DNA from: JACCXM01 sp046328335
GTDB taxonomy: Bacteria; Chloroflexota; Chloroflexia; Thermomicrobiales; UBA6265
Assembly (NCBI GenBank): GCA_046328335.1
Contig: JAXLWU010000009.1
Location: forward strand, 62,001 to 126,000
Direction of reading: 5' to 3'
Length of the DNA: 64,000 nt
Position 1 is the stretch's first letter; every line of letters begins with the position of its first letter. The notes under the pieces were generated by a model. That model did not search any database. It was not told where the DNA came from and was given only the letters and a program-made list of their open reading frames with translations. Both the position numbers and the translations under genes were made by a program. Of this stretch, positions 1 through 8,462 are shown one piece after another.

Positions 1-1
1 C

Positions 2-397
2 CTGGCCGGACCACCGATCTTGATAGGGACCACCGGCCGCCGCATGCTCATGCAGGCGGCGCGCTACGCCGACGCCTGGAACGTCTTCTTCCTCTGGACC
101 GGCAACGAATTGTCTCGGGTCGAGGTCATGCAACGAGAGGTGGATACCGCGTGCGAGGCGGTGGGCCGTGATCCCGCAACGCTGGAGCGGACCGCGTGTG
201 TCCTCGTCGAGCTGCCCGGGGCGACCGGGACCGGGTTCAGCGAACCACCCATTCGGGGAGAGCCGGAAGTGATCGCCGATGCGCTGCGCGCCTATGCGGC
301 CGCAGGGATTTCGCACGTCCAGCTCCGCATCGACCCGAACTCGGTCGATGGGGTCCTGGCGCTCGCCCCGGTCCTCGCCCATCTCGATGCATCCTGA
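2..397 (+). CDS. LLM-class (luciferase-like) oxidoreductase, C-terminal part
   Basis: The reading frame is open from the window edge, so this is the last 131 residues of a longer gene and the true start lies outside. It begins GPPILIGTTGRRML and continues with YADAWN and EAVGRDPATLE, the usual C-terminal signatures of flavin/F420-dependent luciferase-like oxidoreductases. It aligns by eye with the end of the complete paralogue at 44002-44982 (GPPIMIGS, HADIWNGW, CREVGRDPAS, GIGHVQ). Such enzymes oxidise or reduce small organic substrates with reduced flavin or F420. The SDR starts 11 bases downstream, so they are probably co-transcribed. Substrate and cofactor cannot be told from this fragment. 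Confidence 0.85.
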   Translation: MAGPPILIGTTGRRMLMQAARYADAWNVFFLWTGNELSRVEVMQREVDTACEAVGRDPATLERTACVLVELPGATGTGFSEPPIRGEPEVIADALRAYAAAGISHVQLRIDPNSVDGVLALAPVLAHLDAS

Positions 398-407
398 GGG
401 GTCGTCA

Positions 408-1172
408 ATGCACCATCATGACGCGTCGCTGGATCTCACCGGAACGACGGCGCTTGTCACTGGTGGCAATCAGGGCATCGGCTGGTCCATCGCCGAAGCC
501 CTGGCCTCCAGCGGCGCGCGCGTGGTCATCAACTACCCGGACGCGGATCGCTTCCCCGCCAGATTGCCCGAACTCGGAGCGGATGCCCTCTCGGTTCAGG
601 CCGATGTCGGCAAACTCGATCAAATCGAGACCATGCTCGCGCAGCTCGACGGCATGGGCGTCACCGTCGATGTCCTGGTGAACAACGCCGGAATCTACCC
701 TCGCGCCGAGGTCCTCGATCTCGATGAAGCCACTTGGGATGCCGTCCACGATGTCAATCTGAAAGGCACATTCTTCTGCGCCCAGGCGGCGGCGAGGCGG
801 ATGGTGCAGCGCGGCCGAGGCAACATCATCAACATCGCCTCCGTCTCGGCCCTCATCCCTGCGGAGATGGGAGCCCACTATTGCGCCAGCAAGGCCGGGG
901 TAGTGGCCGTGACCAAATCACTTGCCCTTGCTCTCGCCCGACATGGGATCAGGGTCAACGCGATTGCGCCCGGCCTCACCGATACGGCTCAGCCTCGCTA
1001 TGGCATGTCGGAGGAAGAGATGGTCAACTATGCGCAGAACAGTATTCCAATGGGCCGAATGGCTCAACCTGACGACATCGCCGCGGCGGCGCTCTTCCTG
1101 GTCAGCGATCTCTCGCGATTTGTCACCGGTCAGACCATCTTCGTGAACGGCGGCTCGTTGATGATGCCGTAA
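408..1172 (+). CDS. SDR-family NAD(P)-dependent oxidoreductase
   Basis: A classical short-chain dehydrogenase of 254 residues. Visible motifs are the Rossmann loop TGGNQGIG near residue 18, VNNAG near 95, the active-site YxxxK as YCASK near 160, and a C-terminal VNGGSLMMP. The ATG at 408 follows GAGGGG and is preferred over an upstream in-frame start lying inside the previous gene. It probably oxidises an alcohol or reduces a ketone in a catabolic route. It is the first of three SDRs in the window; the others are at 11386 and 22465, each at the end of a transporter operon. The substrate is unknown. Confidence 0.92.
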   Translation: MHHHDASLDLTGTTALVTGGNQGIGWSIAEALASSGARVVINYPDADRFPARLPELGADALSVQADVGKLDQIETMLAQLDGMGVTVDVLVNNAGIYPRAEVLDLDEATWDAVHDVNLKGTFFCAQAAARRMVQRGRGNIINIASVSALIPAEMGAHYCASKAGVVAVTKSLALALARHGIRVNAIAPGLTDTAQPRYGMSEEEMVNYAQNSIPMGRMAQPDDIAAAALFLVSDLSRFVTGQTIFVNGGSLMMP

Positions 1173-1201
1173 CGGAACCTGTTGCGGGAGGATGGACACC
1201 C

Positions 1202-3664
1202 ATGTTGAGATCCGTCCTGGCTGTCTCTCCCGAGGTCGAGACGCCGGCCAATCCGACGTCGGCGCGGGCCCTCTTGCGCTATGTGGATCGCGCCGCGCTC
1301 GACGAACTCACGGCCGCGTTTGTGGACGCGGTCGACCTTCCGACCGCGCTCGTCAGCGCCAGCGGTGATCCGATTACCGCGCTACCGCGCGGCTGCCCGA
1401 TGTGCAATCAAGCACCGGTTCAAGAGTCATGGCCCAGAACGATCCCGCCAGCGGGGTCATCTGGCTGGGTTCGTTGTCGCCACGGACTGTCGTGTCTGCG
1501 TGTCCCGATCTCGGCACGCGCCGGTGGCGTGATTGCCTGGATCACCATCGGGCCCCTCGCCGTGTCGGACGCTGACTACCTCCTGCTCCAGCGGGAGATG
1601 AGCAAACTGGGGCCATCCGAGACCGTCACCCGCTCACAATTGAAAGCCGTCAGGCGCAGCACGTCCCAGCGCGTGGAATCTTCGGCCCGGTTGTTCGCGC
1701 GCACGCTCGAGACCATCGTGCGCGAGGCGGCGATCGCGAGTGACAATGCGGATCTGGTTGCCACTCAGCGGCAAGCCAATCGTGAGCTTTCCGTGCTCTA
1801 TGCCGTGGCGCGGGCCCTTGGCGCCGGCACCGAGCTGCGATCCATTTTGCAGAAGCTGGTCGAAGTGGTTGTCGATCAGATGGGAAGCGATGTGGCACTG
1901 GTCGGCCTCGTCGAGGACGGCGATCTGGTCACCGTCGCGTCGTATGGGCTCCTGACGTTCGAGGCCAAGCACGGCCGCCTCAAGGTGGGGGAAGGTCTGG
2001 CGGGTCGGGTCGCCGCGGCCGGCACGCCACTCACCTGCGACGACATGCAGGAGGATCCACGGCAATACTTGACGGCGATCAATTCCCGCGAGCAGCTTCA
2101 CGCGTTCGCCGGTGTGCCGCTCACACTTCAGGGTTCAACGGTCGGAGTTCTGGCTGTCTATCGGCGCGTACCGTACACCTTTCTCGACAGCGAACGGCAA
2201 TTGCTCTCGCACATTGCGGATCAGGCGGCGGTCGCGATGGAGCGGGCTCGGTTGTACGACCAGGAGCGGACCGCCATCGGTGAACTGCGAACCCTGCATG
2301 CTCAAGTCGAGCGACAGCATCGCGCTCTGGAACGGGCGACCGCGGTGCATGACCAGCTGACGCAAATGGTGCTCGAAAACGCGGGATTGGAGGCAATTGT
2401 CGACGCCCTCGCCCGGCTTCTTGAATCAACGGTGCTGGTTGAAGATCAGTTTCAGCACGTTCTGGCCCAAGGTGCCCAGGACCAGGAGAAGCGCGCAAGG
2501 AGCAGTCCACCGTCGAGAGATTCCGCCCGTAAGCATGTGGACTGGGAACGGGCGATCACCACGGCCAGCGACTCGCGCCGGCCCGTCGCCTTCCCGATGG
2601 CACCCGATCGTGATGATTCCCATCCAGGAGTGGTCGCCCCCGTCATCGTCGGGGGCGACCTTCTCGGATACCTCTCGGTGCTGGAGAACAATCGCGCTCT
2701 GGAGGAGCAGGATCTGCTCGCCATTGGGCACGCCTCCACGGTCATCGCGCTGGAGATGATGAAGCAACGGACGCGAGCCGAAGTCGAACGCCGCTTGCGG
2801 GGTGAGCTGCTCGAAGTGCTGCTCTCCGATGGCGTACGTGATGGGGATGCGGTGCAGCGGCGGGCCGCCTACCTTGGATACAACCTCGCATCTCCACACA
2901 CGCTCATGTTTGTCGCCGCGGAGCATCCGGCGAGCGAATCCCAACAGGCAGGGCGAGGTTCACGTCACTCCCTGGCCGACATCCTTGAAGATCTGGTCAA
3001 CCTCCAGGGACGTGGTGGTGCGCTGACTCTCGCTCGTGCTGACGGCGCGATTCTGGCAGTCCCGCTGCAAAACGGGACTCTGGCTGAAGCGCACGCGATC
3101 GCTCAAACCTTGCAACGCGATGCGAGGTTGCGCAAGGGAATACCGCTTCAGCTGGCCATTGGCCGCATCTGCCGTTCGCCAGCCGATTTCGCAATTTCCA
3201 GTGCCGAAGCCAAGCGCGCGCTTGACTTCGCCAGATCATTCGACAGGGCTGAGCAGATTCTCTCGTTCGAAGAACTCGGCGTCTGCCGGCTGCTGCTCGA
3301 TCTACCTCGGGCATCGGACGCGGTCCGCTTTGCCAACGAACTTCTCAGTCCGCTCGAGCAATACGATGCCGAACACCGCACCGAGCTCTTGCCGACGCTC
3401 GACGCCTATCTCGCGGCCAACGGCGTGCAGCAACGGGCGGCTGCCGCCCTCGGCATCCACGTCAACACGCTTGGCTACCGTTTACAGCGAATCCGGGAAG
3501 TAGCTCGCATCGACCTGGAGAACAGCGAGTCACGACTCGAACTGCACCTGGCGCTCAAGATTCACCAGACGATGTTCACTCAATCCAGGGATAGTCTCCA
3601 ACACACAGCCGTTGAATTCGTGGGTAATCCACATAGACTGGCTGCGCCGCGCCCGGTAGGCTGA
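1202..3664 (+). CDS. PocR-like/GAF/PucR-type transcriptional regulator
   Basis: An 820-residue multidomain regulator. Residues about 23-135 resemble the PocR-type sensory domain, with four cysteines (C65, C68, C92, C98) that could hold a metal or sense redox. Residues about 190-345 form a GAF domain (GEGLAGRVAAAG, then VPLTLQGSTVGVL). A short coiled coil follows, then a second small-molecule-binding-like segment to about 520. The C-terminus is of PucR/CdaR type, ending in the helix-turn-helix RAAAALGIHVNTLGYRLQRI. PucR-type proteins activate purine, ureide or diacid catabolism in response to ligand. The gene lies just upstream of the hydrolase/importer operon starting at 3788, its likely target. 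The ATG at 1202 follows GGGAGG at a good distance. Confidence 0.88.
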   Translation: MLRSVLAVSPEVETPANPTSARALLRYVDRAALDELTAAFVDAVDLPTALVSASGDPITALPRGCPMCNQAPVQESWPRTIPPAGSSGWVRCRHGLSCLRVPISARAGGVIAWITIGPLAVSDADYLLLQREMSKLGPSETVTRSQLKAVRRSTSQRVESSARLFARTLETIVREAAIASDNADLVATQRQANRELSVLYAVARALGAGTELRSILQKLVEVVVDQMGSDVALVGLVEDGDLVTVASYGLLTFEAKHGRLKVGEGLAGRVAAAGTPLTCDDMQEDPRQYLTAINSREQLHAFAGVPLTLQGSTVGVLAVYRRVPYTFLDSERQLLSHIADQAAVAMERARLYDQERTAIGELRTLHAQVERQHRALERATAVHDQLTQMVLENAGLEAIVDALARLLESTVLVEDQFQHVLAQGAQDQEKRARSSPPSRDSARKHVDWERAITTASDSRRPVAFPMAPDRDDSHPGVVAPVIVGGDLLGYLSVLENNRALEEQDLLAIGHASTVIALEMMKQRTRAEVERRLRGELLEVLLSDGVRDGDAVQRRAAYLGYNLASPHTLMFVAAEHPASESQQAGRGSRHSLADILEDLVNLQGRGGALTLARADGAILAVPLQNGTLAEAHAIAQTLQRDARLRKGIPLQLAIGRICRSPADFAISSAEAKRALDFARSFDRAEQILSFEELGVCRLLLDLPRASDAVRFANELLSPLEQYDAEHRTELLPTLDAYLAANGVQQRAAAALGIHVNTLGYRLQRIREVARIDLENSESRLELHLALKIHQTMFTQSRDSLQHTAVEFVGNPHRLAAPRPVG

Positions 3665-3699
3665 AGACCACACGGTTTCGAACTGCGGTAGCAACCAAC

Positions 3700-3767
3700 A
3701 CGGCCTTAGCCGTTGCCACAACGGCCTTCCTCAGTATTCCCGACGTGTGGTTGTCTGCCGTGGGAAT
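3700..3767 (+). promoter_or_regulatory. Repeat-rich regulatory gap before the cyclase operon
   Basis: Between the PucR-type regulator (ends 3664) and the cyclase gene are three repeat features. ACGGCCTT occurs as a direct repeat at 3700-3707 and 3721-3728, exactly 21 bases apart, about two helical turns. A hairpin GCCGTT/AACGGC spans 3709-3725 with a 5-base loop. An inverted repeat ATTCCC/GGGAAT lies at 3736-3741 and 3762-3767. Paired sites two turns apart fit a dimeric or tetrameric regulator. No convincing sigma-70 promoter was found here. The hairpin could instead end the regulator transcript. Confidence 0.4.
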
Positions 3768-3787
3768 CATGCTGAGAGGGTGGGCGC

Positions 3788-4516
3788 ATGCTCGGGATGA
3801 CGATTGTCGATCTCAGTCAGACGATCGCACACATGCAGCCGGTCGCGAACTATCACGTCAACCAGCGACCGGCATTCTGGCACCGCATCACGCACGAGTC
3901 GTCGCTCGGCACGCATCAGCATGCCCCCGATCTCTCTTGGCAAATTCGAGATTTCCTGATCGGCGAGCACGTGTCAACTCACGTCGATGCGTTCTGTCAC
4001 TACACCCCGGGCGACGATGCTTGGTGCATGGAGCGGATGCCGCTCGACTGGTTCATCACCTCGGCGGTTTGCGTCGACCTGTCCCATAAGCGTCCGGACG
4101 AGTTCATCGAGCCGGCCGATATCGAATGTGCCCTCGCCGGCGCTGATCTTTTGGTCGAGCCAGGCGATACCTTTCTCTACCATCAGAACTACTACGCGCG
4201 ATCCCCGGTACCGCCGTACCCCGATGATTGGACTGGACTGAGCTGGAATGCCGCGCAATGGCTGGCGGATCGTGGCGTCCGCAATATCGGTTGCGAGACG
4301 CCGAGCATTGACAACTCTCGGGCGATGCCGCTAGATGCGAATCCGTCGTTTCCCGCCCATCGCACCTGCCGCGATCGAAAGATGATCAATACCGAGAACC
4401 TCGCCGACCTGTCGCCAGTTGTCGGCAAGCGATTTACCTACATCGGTCTGCCGCTCAAGCTGCGCGGGGGCACGGGATGCCCGGTGCGTGCGGTCGCGCT
4501 TCTGGAGGCAGGGTAA
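3788..4516 (+). CDS. Cyclase-family (kynurenine formamidase-like) metal hydrolase
   Basis: A 242-residue protein of the cyclase/kynurenine formamidase superfamily. It opens MTIVDLSQTI and has EHVSTHVDAFCH near residue 60, a variant of the family's metal-binding HxGTHxDxxxH motif with the Gly replaced by Ser. Members hydrolyse amide or ring-amide bonds such as N-formylkynurenine or isatin. The ATG at 3788 is 7 bases after GAGAGGG; an in-frame ATG at 3797 is less well placed. The stop overlaps the start of the creatininase-family gene (TAATG), so the two are translationally coupled. The pairing suggests sequential hydrolysis of a cyclic amide-type substrate, but the compound is unknown. Confidence 0.85.
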   Translation: MLGMTIVDLSQTIAHMQPVANYHVNQRPAFWHRITHESSLGTHQHAPDLSWQIRDFLIGEHVSTHVDAFCHYTPGDDAWCMERMPLDWFITSAVCVDLSHKRPDEFIEPADIECALAGADLLVEPGDTFLYHQNYYARSPVPPYPDDWTGLSWNAAQWLADRGVRNIGCETPSIDNSRAMPLDANPSFPAHRTCRDRKMINTENLADLSPVVGKRFTYIGLPLKLRGGTGCPVRAVALLEAG

Positions 4517-5361
4517 TGAAACCGTACCGGATGGCCGCAATGTTCTGGCCGGAGGTCGACGCCGCCCGGGCGAGCGTGGATGGCGTCCTGATTCCAGTTG
4601 GCTCCTTCGAGCAGCATGGCCCGATGACCCCGTTCGAGGTCGACACCGTGATCGCCGAGCACATCTGCTGCCGGGCGGCGGAGCGGGTGCAGGACCTTGA
4701 CGCCTACTATCTGGTCGGCCCGACGATCAATCTCGGCGCGTCCTGGTATCACATGGATTTTCCGGGCACGGTCTCCCTGGACGGCGATCTCTTCGTCCAG
4801 GTTGTGCGCGCCGTTCACCGCTCGCTCCACACCCACGGCTTCGGCAACATCATCTTTCTCAATGGCCACGGCGGCAACATCGCGCCGTTGAACCACGCCA
4901 TCAATCTGATCCGGGCCGAAACCGACGCGCCGGTCTACCACGTGACGTACGCCGATCTCGTCCCGGATCTCACGGCGCAGACGGGAGACTGCCTGATTCA
5001 CGCCGGGGAAGTGGAGACCAGCATCTGCCTCGCGGTCGGCATCCGCGTCGACATGGCGCGTGCCGTATCGGAAGCCAATGGTCGCCGCGCGGCCCTGGAA
5101 CGAACTGGCGTGCGCACATCCCGCCACATCCGCTACGACGCCCTCGATCGCGGGCCAGGAGGACAACTTCCCGCTCACCGCATCGCCGAGATCAGCGCCT
5201 CCGGGGTCGTCGGCGACGCCACCCGGGCGAACGCAAGCCTGGGTGAAGCAGTCATCGAGGCGACGATCGCACGGCTGGCGGAGCTGTGCGCCGATATCGC
5301 ATCACCCCGATTGGTCAGGTCGTCGGCCCAATCGAAATCCGATCTCGCATTCCTGGAGTGA
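4516..5361 (+). CDS. Creatininase-family amidohydrolase
   Basis: A 281-residue protein of the creatininase family. It shows the family signature PVGSFEQHGPMTPFEVDT near residue 27, which carries the Glu, His and Asp metal ligands, and FLNGHGGN near residue 128. The family includes creatinine amidohydrolase, MftE peptidase and FAPy deformylase, all binuclear-metal enzymes acting on cyclic or linear amides. The ATG at 4516 overlaps the previous stop and follows GGAGGCAGGG. It is followed directly by importer genes, so it probably acts on the imported solute. Calling it true creatininase would be over-reading. Confidence 0.88.
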   Translation: MKPYRMAAMFWPEVDAARASVDGVLIPVGSFEQHGPMTPFEVDTVIAEHICCRAAERVQDLDAYYLVGPTINLGASWYHMDFPGTVSLDGDLFVQVVRAVHRSLHTHGFGNIIFLNGHGGNIAPLNHAINLIRAETDAPVYHVTYADLVPDLTAQTGDCLIHAGEVETSICLAVGIRVDMARAVSEANGRRAALERTGVRTSRHIRYDALDRGPGGQLPAHRIAEISASGVVGDATRANASLGEAVIEATIARLAELCADIASPRLVRSSAQSKSDLAFLE

Positions 5362-5365
5362 CGTG

Positions 5366-6457
5366 GTGCTCTTGCGACGCTGGACCCGTCCGCCATTTTC
5401 GACCGTTGCCCTACCCACGCAGGGTGTTTTTCGCCATCTGCAATTCAAAGGCTATGGCGGTTACATCATCAAGCGGTTGCTGGCGTTCATCCCGCTGCTC
5501 TTCGGCATCAGTCTGGTTACATTCTTCCTGATCCGCCTGCTCCCCGGTGACCCCGCCCGGGTGCTGGCGGGGAGTACGCACTATGAAGAGGCGATCGAGG
5601 CGATCCGGCAGCGGATGGGTCTGGACAAGCCGATTCCCGTGCAGTACGGGATTTACCTGCGCAATCTCTTACATGGGGATCTGGGCGATTCCTGGTTCAC
5701 GGGGAAGCCGGTCGCGAGCGACCTCGCCGCGAGGGCCCCAGCGACCCTGGAGCTGATCACGTACGGCCTGCTTCTCGCGATCATCGTCGGCTTCACCCTG
5801 GGCATCATCGGGGCGCTGAATGCCGGCGGCGTGGTCGATCGCATCGCGCAGTTCTACGGCTTTCTGGCGGGCGCGCTGCCCGATTTCTGGCTGGCGCTCC
5901 TCGTGGTGCTCGTCCTGTTTCACCAATTTCACTTGATCCCGCCTCCGTTAGGACGGTTCCCGCTGATCATGACTGAACCACCCCGAGTCACCGGTCTACT
6001 GACGGTGGACTCGCTGCTGGCCGGGGACTTGCCGGCATTTCAGGCCTCGGTGTCGCAGCTGATCGCCCCGGTCCTCACCCTGGGCCTGCTCAATGCCGCG
6101 CCGATCACGCGCATGACCCGATCGACGATGGCCGACATCCTCCAGGGGGACTATATCCGGTACGCCCAAGCGTGCGGCCTGCCGCGGCGGGATCTGGCGC
6201 GGTACGCGTTTCAAAGCGTCTTGCCGCCGGTCGTGACCCTGATCGGGTTTCTGTACGCCTTCCTCATCGGCGGTGCCGTGCTCGTCGAAACCGTGTTCTC
6301 GTGGAATGGCGTGGGGCAGTACGCGGTCCAGTCGATCATCAACAAGGACTATGCTCCGGTTCAGGCGTTTGTCCTTATTGCCGGGGTCTTCTCGCTCGTC
6401 GTCTATCTCGTGGTCGATCTGATCTACATGCTGGTCGACCCCCGTGTGCGATTATGA
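5366..6457 (+). CDS. Dpp/Opp-type ABC importer permease (DppB-like)
   Basis: An inner-membrane permease of the DppB class, about 363 residues. It has the N-terminal YIIKRLLAFIPLLFGIS membrane segment, the LLPGDPAR element, several further hydrophobic helices, and the coupling-helix region YIRYAQACGLPRRDLARYAF that contacts the ATPases. The N-terminal tail is unusually long because no ATG is available. GTG 5366 lies 7 bases after GGAG; GTG 5363 or TTG 5372 are alternatives. The stop overlaps the next gene (ATGA). With the three following genes it forms a peptide/nickel-type importer. Confidence 0.92.
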   Translation: MLLRRWTRPPFSTVALPTQGVFRHLQFKGYGGYIIKRLLAFIPLLFGISLVTFFLIRLLPGDPARVLAGSTHYEEAIEAIRQRMGLDKPIPVQYGIYLRNLLHGDLGDSWFTGKPVASDLAARAPATLELITYGLLLAIIVGFTLGIIGALNAGGVVDRIAQFYGFLAGALPDFWLALLVVLVLFHQFHLIPPPLGRFPLIMTEPPRVTGLLTVDSLLAGDLPAFQASVSQLIAPVLTLGLLNAAPITRMTRSTMADILQGDYIRYAQACGLPRRDLARYAFQSVLPPVVTLIGFLYAFLIGGAVLVETVFSWNGVGQYAVQSIINKDYAPVQAFVLIAGVFSLVVYLVVDLIYMLVDPRVRL

Positions 6458-7338
6458 GCGCCACAGCCGTTCCTATCCAGAACACCGAACACGGGGCGGT
6501 TACCGCACTACGGCACTACACACTCTATCTACGCAGCCACCCCAGCGCGGCCGTCGGGTCGGTCATTGTCGCGCTATTCCTGCTGATGACGATCTTTGCG
6601 CCGTTGATCGCACCGTACGATCCGGAGACACCGACCGCCGAATTTCGCACGCCGCCGAGCCGTCAGCACTGGTTCGGCACCGATCCCACCGGCCTCGATG
6701 TCTTCTCCCGCGTGGTCTATGCCGCCCGCGTCGATCTCGTCGTCGGGTTGACGGGAACGCTCCTCTCTCTCGTCATCGGAATCCCCCTGGGCCTCCTCGT
6801 CGGCTACTACCGCAGCGTGTTCTCCGGTCTTGTCCTGCGGGTTGCCGATCTCCTGCAAGCGTTTCCCGTCTTTGTCCTCGCCATGGCGGTGGTGGCCATC
6901 GCTGGTCCCAGTATCCGCAATGTGATCCTGGTCATCGGGCTGCTCAATGTCCCGATCTACGTGCGCCTCGTGCGCAGCCAGGTCCTCGCGTTCCGCGAGC
7001 GGCCGGCGATCGAAGCCGCACGGTGCGTGGGCAACACCGATCGCGGCATCCTGCGCCACTACCTGCTGCCGAACACGATCGAGGCCGCGCTGGTCCAATC
7101 CTCGGTCAATGTCGGCTGGGCCATCCTGTTGACCGCCTCACTCAGTTTCATCGGCGCGGGAATTCCGGTGCCGACCCCGGAATGGGGCTCGATGGTCGGG
7201 ATTGGCGCCCCGATGATGATCCTCGGCGAGTGGTGGGCCGCCTTCTTCCCCGGTTTGGCCATTGGTCTGTGCGTCCTTGGCTTCGCCATGGTGACCGACG
7301 CCGTTCGGGTTCTCGTCAACCCGGAACGGAGGGCATGA
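6454..7338 (+). CDS. Dpp/Opp-type ABC importer permease (DppC-like)
   Basis: A 294-residue permease partner of the DppB-like protein. The first membrane segment starts near residue 30 (VGSVIVALFLLMTIFAPLIA). It is followed by the DppC-typical HWFGTDPTGLDVFSRVVYAARV and a coupling-helix region RPAIEAARCVGNTDRGILRH. The end, LGFAMVTDAVRVLVNP, is also characteristic. ATG 6454 overlaps the upstream stop by four bases (ATGA), indicating coupled translation and equal subunit numbers. Confidence 0.93.
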   Translation: MSATAVPIQNTEHGAVTALRHYTLYLRSHPSAAVGSVIVALFLLMTIFAPLIAPYDPETPTAEFRTPPSRQHWFGTDPTGLDVFSRVVYAARVDLVVGLTGTLLSLVIGIPLGLLVGYYRSVFSGLVLRVADLLQAFPVFVLAMAVVAIAGPSIRNVILVIGLLNVPIYVRLVRSQVLAFRERPAIEAARCVGNTDRGILRHYLLPNTIEAALVQSSVNVGWAILLTASLSFIGAGIPVPTPEWGSMVGIGAPMMILGEWWAAFFPGLAIGLCVLGFAMVTDAVRVLVNPERRA

Positions 7339-7339
7339 G

Positions 7340-8452
7340 GTGTCCGCCACGGCGAGCCTGGATCGTCCCGCCCCCGAGGAGATCCTGCGGGTTCGTGATC
7401 TTCACGTGGAGATTCCCGTCTACTCCGGCGTGATCCAGCCCCTCAACGGCTTCGATCTGACAGTCAACCGGGGGGAGATGGCCGCGCTCGTCGGCGAGTC
7501 CGGTTCGGGCAAGTCGGTCGCGGCCTGGTCGATCCTCAGTCTGCCAAAACCGCCGGCAAAGATCGTGACCGGGGAGATCCACTGGCACGGCGAATCCGTC
7601 CTGGCGATGTTGCCGGATCGCGTTCGGCACTATCGGGGAAAAGAAGTCAGTCTCATTCTGGCGAATCCGCGGTCGCACATTCATCCCCTGCGGCGCGTCG
7701 GCGACCAGGTGGAAGCGGTGCTGCGCGCCCATCAACGAGTTTCTGCCGATGAAGCCCGCGATGCCACCCTGAGCATGCTTTCCGCGGTGGGCCTCCCCGA
7801 CGCCGCGCGCATCGCGAAAGCGTATCCCCATGAGCTCAGCGGTGGCATGGCACAACGCATTGTGATCGCCATGGCGCTGATCAACTCGCCGCAATTGGTG
7901 ATCGCCGACGACGCGACCAACGGGCTGGACGTCACCGTCCAACGTCAGGTGCTCGACCTGATGACCGATCTCGTCAATCAGCGCCATGCCTCGATGCTGA
8001 TGATCACGCACGACCTCGGCGTCGTCGCCCAGTATTGCCGCCGCGCCACCGTGATGTATGCCGGGCAAGCAGTCGAAATCGCGGAGACAACGCGATTGTT
8101 CGACAATCCCTTACACCCCTATACCCACGGGCTGCTCGGCACCATTCGCGCCGTCGGCGCGACCAGGGGCAAGCCCCTGCCAGGACTGTCGCCCAATCCC
8201 GCGGCGTTGCCAGCCGGATGCTATCTGGAACCGCGCTGTCCCGTGCGACTGCCGGAATGCAAGCAGATCCGACCGGAGATGCGGCAAGCCGAGCCTGGTC
8301 ACTGGGTACGCTGCGTTCACTTCGCCGATATGGGAGATACCGGCACGCCCGGGAAACCGACCCTCCAACTCCATCCCGTACCGGACGCGCCACGGACGCT
8401 CCGCCCCGACCTGGTCACATCGCCGGCTCATTCCCATGACGCGCGAGGATAG
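7340..8452 (+). CDS. Dpp/Opp-type ABC importer ATPase (DppD-like), altered catalytic residues
   Basis: A 370-residue ATPase. Walker A is intact (GESGSGKS, residues 52-59), the signature LSGGM is intact (166-170), and the switch His is present (ITHDLGV). Two key positions differ from consensus: the Q-loop Gln is Ala (LILANPRS, residue 108), and the catalytic Glu after Walker B is Asp (IADDATNGLD, residue 191). The C-terminus has the cysteine-containing Opp/Dpp extension (CYLEPRCPVRLPEC). GTG 7340 follows GGAGGG. Combined with the variant signature in its partner at 8463, this predicts an asymmetric ATPase pair with one weakened site. Confidence 0.92.
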   Translation: MSATASLDRPAPEEILRVRDLHVEIPVYSGVIQPLNGFDLTVNRGEMAALVGESGSGKSVAAWSILSLPKPPAKIVTGEIHWHGESVLAMLPDRVRHYRGKEVSLILANPRSHIHPLRRVGDQVEAVLRAHQRVSADEARDATLSMLSAVGLPDAARIAKAYPHELSGGMAQRIVIAMALINSPQLVIADDATNGLDVTVQRQVLDLMTDLVNQRHASMLMITHDLGVVAQYCRRATVMYAGQAVEIAETTRLFDNPLHPYTHGLLGTIRAVGATRGKPLPGLSPNPAALPAGCYLEPRCPVRLPECKQIRPEMRQAEPGHWVRCVHFADMGDTGTPGKPTLQLHPVPDAPRTLRPDLVTSPAHSHDARG

Positions 8453-8462
8453 GAGGAGGATC

